Shown here: positions 1 to 11,600 of the stretch, in pieces | Layout of the letters: each line of letters opens with the position of its first letter | Numbering within the stretch: position 1 is the stretch's first letter | NCBI RefSeq assembly: GCF_000002985.6 | Contig: NC_003283.11 | Span: 2,790,001 to 2,854,000, forward strand | Length of the DNA: 64,000 bases | Direction of reading: 5' to 3' | Source of the DNA: Caenorhabditis elegans | Taxonomy: Eukaryota; Nematoda; Chromadorea; Rhabditida; Rhabditidae | Program-made: the position numbers and the translations under genes | Notes under the pieces: model-generated | Told to the model about the DNA's origin: nothing | Databases searched by the model: none | What the model saw: the letters and a program-made list of their open reading frames with translations, nothing else

Positions 1-2622
1 GAGCTCTTGAATCTTCTGAAGAGACGCTGGATGAGAAGTATCCAGAAGAAGGCCTTCTGATCCTTGAACTCCAACATTCGCAGATGTGACAGCGTTTCCA
101 CTGTCGTTCCAGGCCTTGCAAGAGTATACTCCGGTATGTCTGGCGTACACTGGAGCAATTCTCAACGAGACACATCCAAAGTCGTTGCTGGTTGAGATCC
201 AGTTAGACTCCATCAATGGCTGATCGTTATAGAACCATTGAACTCGAAGATTTGGATCATTGACTGGGACAAGACGAGCCTCGAGAAGAGCAACAGATCC
301 TTCAGGCAGATCTCCGACGGACTGAAGCGGTTGAACGAAGGATGGCTTCTCATAGACCGGTCCTTCCGGCTCGGCGCCTGGAGCTCTTGGAGCTTCGATC
401 TCTTGAATTCTCTGCCACGATTGCTCGTGTTGAGTGTCTCCAAGAATCGCGGCCCTAGTGGTACACGACAGCTGTCCAGATGTTCTATCTTCACCTTCAG
501 AGTTCTTGACAACGACGCTATATTCTCCAGCATCTTCTCCAAGTGTGTATTGAAGATCCAAGGAGACAAGTCCAAAATCGTTGCGTAGGATTCTGCGAGA
601 AGACGCAGAGAGTGGATTTCCGTTGAGATACCATTGAACAGATGTTTTTGGATCCGAGAACGGAATGAACTGGGCTTCAAAGTGAGATGGCTGTCCTTCA
701 ACCACTCCATCAAGGCTATGCAATTGGGTGACAAACTTTGGTGGTCCGTGCTTGACATCAGGCTCCTCCTCTCCAGGGGCTCTTGGAGCTTCGATGAGCT
801 GAATCTTCTGCCATGATTGTTCGTGTTGAGTGTCTCCAAGGATAACAGCGTTTCCAGTTACAGTGAGCTGAGCTTGAACTTCAGCGTCTCCCTTGGCATT
901 GCTTGCCTTGACTGAATAGACACCGCTGTCTTCTGGAACAGTGTGAGCAATGTCCAGTGAGATGTATCCGAAGTCGGTAGTCAACTTGAATCGGTTAGAG
1001 TTCATCAATGGCTGACCATCCTTGAACCATTGGATTCTAAGGTTTGGATCCGTTTGTGGAGTGACCTTGGTCTGGAAGTGAGCTGATTGGAATTCCATTC
1101 TATCGATACTGTCGAGTGGCTCAATAAATTGTGGAGCATCATGCTCAGCATCAGGCTTCTCCGGTGCTGCAGCTCGTGGTGCTTCAAGTACTTGAATCTT
1201 CTGCCAACTTTCTGGGTGTTGAGAATCGGTGTAGATAGTTCCACGTGGCAAAACTGTGAAGTTTGCGATGGTCTGTGCCTCTCCGAGGGAGTTTCTGGCA
1301 ACACATGCCCATTCTCCAGTATCCTGCGCAAATGCGTACAAGATGTCAAGAGCGACATATCCGAAATCGTGACGAGTACGGAAACGATGTCCATTGGCAA
1401 GTGGTTGTCCATTGTGGAACCATTGTACTGTGAGCTGATTGTCGTTTGTTGGCTCCACTTGTGCTTCCAAATGAATTGGAACTCCTTCTTGAAGCTCTCC
1501 AAGGGAGGAATTGAGCTGAGTGACGAACTTTGGTGCAGTCTTTTCTGGCTCAGCATCCACTGCCTCTAGCTTCTCACGGTTTTCAATTTCTTGAACACGC
1601 TTCCAGGAAGCATCATGCATGGTATCAAGAAGAAGTGATTTTCCTGCGGCACACTTGACTGTGCATGAGGTGGCAGCTTCTCCGAATGCTGAAACAGCTT
1701 TGCAAGTGTAGACACCTGAGTCTTCTCCGTACAACGCAAGAATGTCCAAGTTGACATAATCAAAGTTTCTTGCTGGCATGAATCTTGAAGCTTCTGGAAG
1801 TGGCTGACCATTTCTTGTCCAAGTGACTCTCATTGTTGGATCGTTAACTGGAATCAAGCGGCACTCGAGACGAATCGATTGTCCTTCTTGAGCATCTTCC
1901 TTGTCAGCCAGGTTCTCAGTGAACGTTGGTGGCTGGAATGTAAGTTCCGGCGTTGGTTCACGCTCATCCACACGGTTCTCGATTTCTTGAATCTTCTGCC
2001 ACGAAGACTCGTGGTGAGTGTCAAGATAGATGTTGCGACGTGGCTTGCACTCCAAGAAGATGTCGGTGGTAGCTTCACCAATAAGATTGGTAGCCTTGCA
2101 AGTGTAAGTTCCAGTATCCTCTGGGTGGATGTGAAGGAACTCAAGACCGACATATCCAAAGTCGTGAATAGTACGGATACGCGATCCGAACATCAATGGT
2201 CTTCCGTCGTGGAACCACTCGATTCTCAGACTAGGATCATTGATCGGCTGAACAACGCAGTCCATATGAACCGATTGTCCTTCCTTGAGTGGCTCAGTTG
2301 GTCCGGTGAGTTGTTGAGTGAACACCGGTGGCTGAGCAGCTGCATCATCATCCGATGGCTTAGCTGGTTGAAGTTGCTCCATCTCACGAATACGACGAAG
2401 AGATTCCGGATGAGCGGTGTCGGAGAGAATCGACTTCAGGCGATCGACTTGGAATTCGCAAGAGGTCTCAGCACGTCCGGCAGAGTTGTAAACGACCAAG
2501 GTGTACTTTCCACTGTCCTCGGCAATGATGTAGTCAATGTCGAGGGACACAAATCCAAAGTCATTGAGAACACGATATCTGCTGGATGCCTTCAGTGGGT
2601 TCCCGTTGAACAACCATTCGTA
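1..2622 (-). other. ketn-1: Long kettin exon encoding Ig-linker repeats (most downstream exon present)
   Basis: A single open frame of 874 codons runs from an acceptor at 2622 to the window edge. No in-frame ATG lies near its start, so a simple ATG-to-stop scan misses it and shows only out-of-frame shadows. It encodes the second half of one Ig domain, then six complete Ig domains, each about 93 residues with a W in strand C, a D-x-G-x-Y in strand F and a conserved DFGYVSLDI-like strand E. Linkers of roughly 35-45 residues between them carry the DT-x-H-x-x-SW-x-K-IQ motif. The next linker is cut at the edge. Confidence -1.
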
Positions 2623-5600
2623 CTGTAAATTACAGTAAATTATTCGATACAATTTTTTTTAAAACTCACTCTCAGAGTATTATCGTCAATCGGGGTGACT
2701 TGAGCCTCCAAATGAAGAGTCTGTGACTCGTGGACCGAGTCGATAGTCGCTGGAAGTGGCTTGGCAATCGTTGGTACTTCCTTTTCCTTGTCTGGAAGTG
2801 GCTCGGCTCGTTGAATAGGAGTCTCGAGCTCGGCAATACGATGGAGAGAGTTTGGATGGAATGAGTCGGTGAACTGAAAAATTGAATTCAAATTTCAACT
2901 TTACTGCGAAAAATCTTACATTTCCTCCAGTATGCCCACAGTTGATGTCGACCGTCGATTGAGCTTCTCCTGCTCGGTTTCGCACAACTAGTGTGTACGT
3001 ACCATTATCTTCCGGATAACAGTAGAGAATGTTCAGCGCAATGTACCCAAAGTCTTGAGACAATACAAAACGATGGGCCTTCATGAGTGGCTGACCATTG
3101 ACGAGCCATTCGTACTGAAATTAATATTTTTATTAATTCGACGATTGAAGTCTCAAAGAGCATTAGAGCAGAAGGAAAATTAATGCCTTACACCGTCATC
3201 TTGAAAATCAATATTTACTTTTTGCGTGCCGCTTCTTTTGTTTAACATTGAACGCGAAATTTTTTGACCACACCCAATCAACATTTAAGTACAAAAAAAT
3301 TAAGTATAAATTATTAACAAGGGTGCCATCGAAATTTTTTTTTGGTTTTCCGGAAAGTCGAAAAATTATTTAAAAAGTGTTCAGAAAAGTTTTTAAAAAA
3401 ATATAAATTTTTTAAAGTTTCCCGAAAAATCGACAGAGACGTGAATTTCACTTATCACTTATTTTGGATTTTTTTTGAATATTCAAACAATTTCATTTTA
3501 TTTTGGAAATTTCATTGCGATTTTTTCATTTTACTGTTAATTTCCTAATTTCCACGTGGATTCAAAATGTATTTGGTTTGAATTCTTGAATTGATAAATC
3601 TAAATAAACTAGGCCTGCAAGCCTGGAGCCTGGAACCTGGAGACTAAAGCTTAAAGCTGAACCGAAAATTGTGAATAAAAACTAACTATAAGCCGGAAAA
3701 ATTAGGCCTAAAAATTTAATTGCAGGCTTAAAACCTTCTGAACTGAGCTTTTGGACTCATCCTAAGAACTTGTTCAGATAAAAGGAAGCTTGAAAAATGA
3801 TTGTGAGCCTAAAAAATTGAACGAAAAACCCAAATTTTCAAATTTTCGATTCCAAAAAAAATCTAAAAACCGACGCCCTTGCTCTTTAAAAAAATTAAAA
3901 ACGCACAGTTAGCGAATTATCATCAGTGGGTGTCACTTGAGCCTCTAGGTACACATTGTCTCCCTCCATACACTGAATAGCTGGTCCCAACTGCTTCACG
4001 AATGCTGGTGGCTGAAAATCAAAAATATTGATTTTTAGAAACTCCGTACATACCTGATGTGGAAGATCTGGAACCTCTTGTGGCGCTGGTTTCGGCGCCT
4101 CAATCTCCTGAATTCTAGCATAGCTTCTTGGGTGTTGAACTGCTCCGAGGATGGCATCTTTTGCTGAATTTGAAAGATTTAATAACCCCATTCCGTTATT
4201 TCTAGTGGCAGTCGCCGGTTTTCTTGAATGACTCTCGGTTGATTTCAGAATATGACTCATTCCGCTTAAACTAGACGAGCTATTTGGGGGGACCGTCGGT
4301 TTGGGACCATAATTAACACCGAACACATATTTGTTGCTGCTCATGAAGAGAAATAGTAATAGTGTAAGAGGGAAACAGTTCGAATGAGTGGGGGGACGCG
4401 AAGGAAGAAGGCATTGAGTTACGCGCAGCGGGCGGTAGGAATCAAATAAGCTTTAAGTTCAACATAGTTTTACGGTGAGGCGCGGGGCTTCCTCACTAAC
4501 TACGTCTTATTGAGCTCGGGGGTGGAAAACTTTCAAAATTTGTTTCAAGTTTGAATCTTTGTAAACTTAAATACTACATCTTTAGGCTTACAATTAGAAT
4601 TAGGCTCACTATCAGGCCTAGGCCTAGGCTTAGGCATAGGCATAGGCATAGGCATAGGCATAGGCATAGGCTCAGGCATAGGCGTAGGCTTAGGCTCAGA
4701 CTTAGACTTGGGCTTAGACTTAGGCATAGACGTAGGCGCAGGGGGCGGGGAAAAATGGGGTACCTAAATATGAAGTATCATAATCTAAGACTTTGCTTTT
4801 TATTCTTAAAATTGGTTCAGAACTGAAAATTTTACGAAAAAAAATTATGCCAGTTCGAAAATGTTGGAAAAATACAATTTTTCAGCTGAAATTTTAATTT
4901 TTGCCAACTACTTATCGTCTGTCGGTTTTTTGCCAGAAATAACAGAAAATAGTCCCAATGTACCGAATATAAGTGTAAAATTTTTTAAACTTATTTTTCT
5001 AATGTTTTTATTTTTATGTTTGCAATTTAAAATGAAAATGGATGAATGAATCATTTTTGAATTTCCGCGCAAATGAGTGACACCATTTTCGACATTTTTG
5101 GATTTTTCAGCTATAGACCTATAGTCACTTCTTTGACATTTTTCAAAAATGATAATCGCCGAAACGCTGAAACTGTTTCAGAGTATTGAGACTGTTTTCT
5201 GTCATTTTTGGCAAAAAAATTGACAAAAAGAGTATTCAAAAACAACTCACGTGCACATCTAATAGTGGCAACAGTTTCAGCCTGCCCCAGCGAATTTTCT
5301 GCGCGACAAGTGTATGTTCCGGCGTCTTGAGCGTAGAAGCCGAGAATATCCAGTGACACAAATCCGAAATCATAGAATGTACGGAAACGGTGACCATGTG
5401 GAAGCGACTGTCCATCACGGAGCCATATGATTTTCAAGGAGTTGTCATTGATCGGGTTTACTTGGCACTCCAAATGGATTGGCTCGCCTTCTTCAACCTG
5501 CAAATATCTGTTTGTAGTGTTTTTCAGAAAAAAAGTCGGACTTACATCTCCCAAATCGGCTTGAAGTGGAACAACGAATGTCGGTGGCTCTTGTGGCCCC

Positions 5601-8600
5601 TTATCTTCAATCTCCACTCTTCCGTACTTATTAAGATTCTCGAGATAGTTGATTTTTCCGAGAGATTCTTGATGTTGAGTGTCGGACAGAATTTGGCCGG
5701 CTGCTGAAATTTGGTAGCTTTTTATATTTGTAAAACGTAAGAATACTCACGCGTAACAGTAATCACGCATTGGCGAATGGCCTCCCCGAGAAGATTGCTG
5801 GCTCTGACCGAGTAGGTTCCAGAGTCTTCGGCAATCGCTCCTTTGATGTCTAGAGCAATGAAACCAAATTCGTTGAGGGTCTTGACACGACTTCCAGTCA
5901 ACAATGGGCGTCCGTTGACAAACCATTCAATGACCATCGTCGGGTCATTGACTGGCGTTGCGCGAAGATCAACGTGGATATTCTCGTGCTCATTGAGCTG
6001 GATATCCGGAAGATCGTTGAGGAATTTGGGGGCCGCGTCACAAGTGCGATCTTCAACTTCGGCGATGCCTTGGCGACGATCTTGCTCGAGCTCCTGAAGT
6101 TATATATTTATTCCTAAGTTTGAATTCGAATTTCCTCCAAAACCCATAAACAAAAGCTATATTGGCTCATCTAAATCTAAATAAGGGAGGCGCAAAATAT
6201 ATACCTAAACAAACAAAGACCGCTCCTTTGAATATCTATTTACACACACTTAACCCTCCTGGCCATTACCGGCGGCAGTAACCATCATTTTGCAACAATG
6301 CATCACCAAACTGTTCTCCTATTTTTCTTCTACTCCCTGATATCCTGTTATCAACATCAACTTCACCAGTATAAAATACCTCGTCTTCATCTTCCATTCA
6401 CCGATGAGCCAAGATATTATGCAGCAGTAGCTGCGGCGCCTACTAAACAGAAGACTATTCCTCTGTGTGAATATTGGAAGATTTTAGGAGTTTACAGAGA
6501 GGAATGTCAAGAAGACGAGATTCTGATGGATGATTATCAATCTAACAAGCAGCAAGAGTCATACGAGAGTAAGTTAATAATTATAATTTAAACAAAAAAT
6601 TCTAACAAGAAAAAATTTATCTTTTCAGTTGGTCTTCCTGTCTGCCGTTTGAAATTTTTAACTGCCTCCTGCGTGAAATCTGCTAAATGTCCATCGGGAA
6701 CGGTAGAGTTTAGGTAGATCTATCCCGCTTTTAATTTAAAATTTTTAAGGTTTGCCTTGATTTCTCAACCCAACGCTGTTGCCACCCGATGCCAGGAACA
6801 TGCCCAACACCTACTCAGCTTGGTTACAAATGTATGGTCTACACTCCGATCAGCTGGTGCACGACGGATCAAGATTGTAAGGGAAAAAAGTGCTGCCCGA
6901 CTGGATGCGATTATAATGTTTGTGTATAGCCCCCAAGTTATTTTAAAAATTAAAATCTATGTAACTGGTCTCCTATTTGCTCATGTATTATTTTAATCTC
7001 AACAAACAATATCTCACCTTAATTCTCTCCAATCCTTCTGGGTGATGTGGCTCCAAATAAAGTACTTTCTCAGTGCCAACAACCAGCTCCACGTTGCTTC
7101 GAGCTTCTCCTAGTTCATTTCTCGCAACCAATGTGTAGGTTCCAGAGTCTTGTGGATAAGCGTACAACAGATCCAGAGCAACATAGCCGAAATCAAACAT
7201 TGGGTGGAAGCGATGAGCAGCTGGAAGCGGGTTGCCATTGTGGTACCACTCCACTGTCATCTTCACATCGTTGGCTGGAAGGATTCTAGCCTCGAAGTGC
7301 ACTCGCTCGTTCTCCATGACTTCGATTTTGCCGGCAAGCTCGCGAGCAAACTTGGGAGCCTCCAAGGAGTTGAACTCTTCAGGCCGCTCCACAGATTGTG
7401 GCCCGATATGGATTTGATGACTGTCAAGGTAGCCAATAATTGGAAGACTATCAGCATGCTTGGAGTCAAGCTGGAGAGTGTCGATCCAGACTGTTGTCAG
7501 CTCAGCGGATGATTGAGCTTGTCCATGCGAATTGAAAAGTACGCAAGTATAGACTCCAGCATCTTCGGGGTAAGTTGGATGAAGCGAGAGTGACACGACT
7601 CCAAAGTTTTGGAAAATTTGGATGCGATTGGCGTTGGGGAGTGGTTGACCATCCTTAAGCCATGACACCCGAAGAGTTGGATCGTTGATCGGCTGAATTC
7701 TCGCTTCAAAGAACGATCTTCCAAGTTCCTGTTCGCAATGGAATGGTTGGATTTGAGAAAGGAACTTTGGCGTCAGGTCTTGAGAAGAGTGGGCGAACTG
7801 AATCTCTCGAACATCCTCAACATCGAGTTGACGATGTTGTTCGAATTGTTGGAGATCAGATTTTGGCACAATGATGATAGTGGCCTGATTCTCGGATTCT
7901 CCGAGCTTGTTGAATGCGCGGCACGAGTAGAGTCCGCTATCATTGCTTGAGGTTTGTGGTATATCCAGTGAAGCGAATCCATGAGATAGGGTTTGACGGT
8001 ATTTGTCATCTGAAAAATTGAAAAAAAAATTTTGAACACCAAATTCTTAAAACTCACTGCTTGGCAATTCATTTCCATCGAGAAGCCACACAACTCGAAG
8101 ATCAGGATCATTGATCGGTGTAAGCTTTGTCTCCAAGTGGATTTGCTGACCTTCAAAAACTTCTTGAGATCTTAAGTCAGAATGGAAGTTCGGCAAATCA
8201 AGATGAGTTCCAGCAGGAGCTTGCGCACCCTTCGATTGATAGGCAGTTCCTCCGAATTGGCTTCCTGATTGTTGTTGTTGGATGAAGCTTCCATGACCGA
8301 TGACCGCGATGTTTGCAGAGACTCGAGCTTCACCAAGTGGATTCACTGCGACGACAGTGTACTCTCCTTGATCGAATACATTGACTGGGTTGATTTCCAG
8401 CGCCGCAATTCCGAAATCGGTAAAGGTCACAATTCTGGAAGAGGCCAAAATACCCTTTCCATTGAGGAGCCACGCAATTCTGAGATTCGGATCTTCGACT
8501 GGTGTGTACTTGATTTCAAGTCTGGCCGACTGTCCTTCAACGAGTTGTTGCGATTGAAGTGATCCTTCGAACTTTGGCGACGACTTTGATGCGGAAACAT

Positions 8601-11600
8601 CTTGAAGCTGATTCACCGGTGTTCGCGATCTTTCAACCTTGTCAACTTTTCTCAGCGTGATCATTTCTCTGTGAGCCGGCCCGTTGAACTTTTGTCGAGA
8701 GTTCACCACGACGCGTCCCTTCAGAGTAGTTGTTCCGTGCTTGTTGGTTGCATCGCACCGGTACCATCCTCCTTCTTTCATTGTGGCATTGTTGATGTGC
8801 AACGTGGTCTCGTTGCCTTTGTTGTCGACGCTGAAAATTCCGAAAAATTTTCAGAGGATCTGAACTTAAAAGGGTGACTCACGCATAACTGCCGCCTGAT
8901 GAGATCGGTTCATTATCCTTGAACCACTTGAAGCTCACTCCTTCTCCTGCTGCTTTGCAGTAGAGCTTCACAGAATCTCCGTCGTAAAGCGTTGTTGACT
9001 GGAACTTTCCAGTGAATTCTGGAGCTTCAGGCGACTTAGCTTCTGGAAATATTATACAGATTTAAAAGTAAAGGTTGCAAAAAATAAAAACAACATACGA
9101 AGAACGTTCAGTGAGAACCTGCTCTGGAACGATCCTCCATCATTTCTGGCTACCAACATGTACATGTCGGCGTCGTGTGCGTCCACTTTCTCGATAATAA
9201 GCCGACCGCTGCCGTCTGGCCCATTCTCGATCTTGTACTTTCCTCCCGACTGAATAACAGTTCCGTCGGACTTCTGCCACGTCAGCGACGGAGTTGGTGT
9301 TCCGACGACCTTTGCGCTGAATGTCACTGTTTCAAAGGCCTTTGCTGCGACGGACTGTGGATGGACGAGGAATTGTGGGGGACGGGCGTTCACGAGTGCT
9401 GCTCCGTGTTCGTGCCCGCGTGCTTGTTGAGATGATGGTCCGCCGTTTGCTGCGTGTACGGCGGATCCATTTGCCGACCCGTTTGCTGACCCGTTTGCAG
9501 TTTTTGCGGAACCATTTGCTGCTTTGATTCCTCCGTTCTGAAAAAAAAAATACACTTAAGGTAATTGTTCAATTTTAAATTGTTTCGAATTTTCCAAAAT
9601 GTTCTAGACGGTTCCAGAATATTCTAGAATTTTCCAGAAGGTTCTAGAACATTCCAAAATGTTCAGGAATTTTTCGGAAGGCTCCAGAATGTTCCAGAAT
9701 TTAATTGAATTTTCCAGAATGTTCTAGAATATTCCAGATTTTTCTAAAAAATTTCCAGAAGGTTCTAGAACCTTCCGGAATTTTCTCAAATTTTTCAGAA
9801 AGTTATGGAACATTTCATAATTTTTTTAAAATTTTCCAGAAGGTTTTAGATATTCCGAAAATGCTCTAAAACAATTAAATTTGAATTCCCGCTAAAAACA
9901 TGAAACAGGATAATTACAAAACGGTATCTAATACAACGCACGTTTCTGCTATGAGAAAAAAATACATCGACCCACAAAGTTACATAGGACCCACTATTTT
10001 TAGGAGTTTCCTTTAGCAATTTTTGAAAAAATGTAAGCTTTCGTGAAAATTTCCGAAAAATTTCAGGGTGCAACTTTTTGCTCCGTTGCTCTCAATTTTC
10101 GAGCTGTCATATCAAAATTATAGGTTTTTTGGTATGCTGAATCCGTTTTCCGTATTTGTTTTTTGCAAAAAAGCAACTCACAGTGACTTGGGTTGGTTGC
10201 TGCTGTCTGAATACTGGCATAGTGTTCTGATGTTGTTCTCGAATATGCTGTTGATATTGATTAAAGTGATGGAACCGTTGCTGCTGCTGTTCCTGAGGTT
10301 GTTGTTGTTGTTGTTGGTGCTGCTGATGTTGGTGTTGATAGAGTTGCTGCTCCTGAAAACATTATCACTTGGTTCCACTTTTATGATATATTTTACTCAC
10401 TCTAATCAACTGTTGTTGTCTACGATGCTGTTCGTATAGGTTTTGATGTGTTACTTCTTGACGTGGTGATTGTTGTTGTTGTTGATAGTGCTGCTGCTGC
10501 TGTTGATGTGGTCTGATCTGCGCGTAATGCGGTTCTTGATATTCGTCAGAAGCGTATTGAGGTCGACGAACGAGGTCTAAATCTTGCCAGGCTTGATGTG
10601 GTTGGTGGTGTTGCTGGTAGTGAAGATTATAAGGCTGAGTTTGCTGCTGTTGCCTTAAATGCTTCTCGTGTTCCAACCGACGGCGTTCCTCTTCAAGCCG
10701 TGCTCTCTCCTCTTTCTCAGATTTTTCACGTTCGAAAAGCTGTTGCTGCTGAAAATTCTTTAATTAGGAAGCCGCTAAAAGTATTCGGGTAACCTGCTGC
10801 TGCCGCAATCGCTTCTCGTGCTCCAACTGCCGACGCTCCTCTTCCAATCGCTCGCGTTCCGCTTTTTCGCGTTCAAAAAGCACACGAAGACGGTCCTGCT
10901 CTTCACGGATACGTCGGTTCTCGGCGTCGCGTTGTCTCTCACGCGCGAGACTCGCCTCGACGAGCGCCTGTTGCTGTTGCTGACGATCACGCTGCAAAAA
11001 ATAAGAGTAATTGATGGTAAATTTCATAATTGTTTTCTCGATTTTATTTTTGCGAGAAGTGTGAAGCCATTTGGCACCGGCTGCCAGATATGCGGGGGAG
11101 TGGAGGAACGCGGCGGAAACTTAGTGGCCCAGAGATTGATGCTCAAAAATCCCGGAATCTCATCAAATAGGTTAATGGATTTTTAAACAAAATGAGGAGC
11201 AAAATCATAAGGAAGTGAAAAATTAAAAATTGACCTAAAACTTAACTGGAAATATTTTTAAACGATTTTTTGGTCTACTCTTATATCAAGCGTGCCAAAA
11301 AAGAAGCCAAGATTTTTTTTCCAAAATCGATAACATTTTAGAGACATTTGAATACTGCCTACATTAATACCATAAACTCCCCCACAGTTCTGTAGATTGT
11401 AATCTATTGTTTACGACCAAACATGCACCTGGAATGATGTACCAAGTTGTGCCCAATTAGGGCACGTCTGCCCATATTTTCTATTTTATGACTCCATCAT
11501 TTCTCCTGTTTTTCTTTATTGTAAAATTTCTCAAAATTTTGTAAATCATATAACATTTTTAATTTTGAAATCATTTTTTTTTCCAGAACTGTTGAAAACT

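Noticed and set aside
1879-2628. Plus-strand 249-codon open frame opposite the long kettin exon
   Set aside because: It is antisense to a well-supported Ig-repeat frame and encodes no recognisable domain.
4551-4826. Open frames in the TAGGCA repeat
   Set aside because: Same cause: hexamer repeat coding RHRHRH or PMPMPM.
9590-9860. Full Helitron transposon
   Set aside because: No convincing Helitron ends or hairpin seen; only the heat-shock-element-like array is reported.
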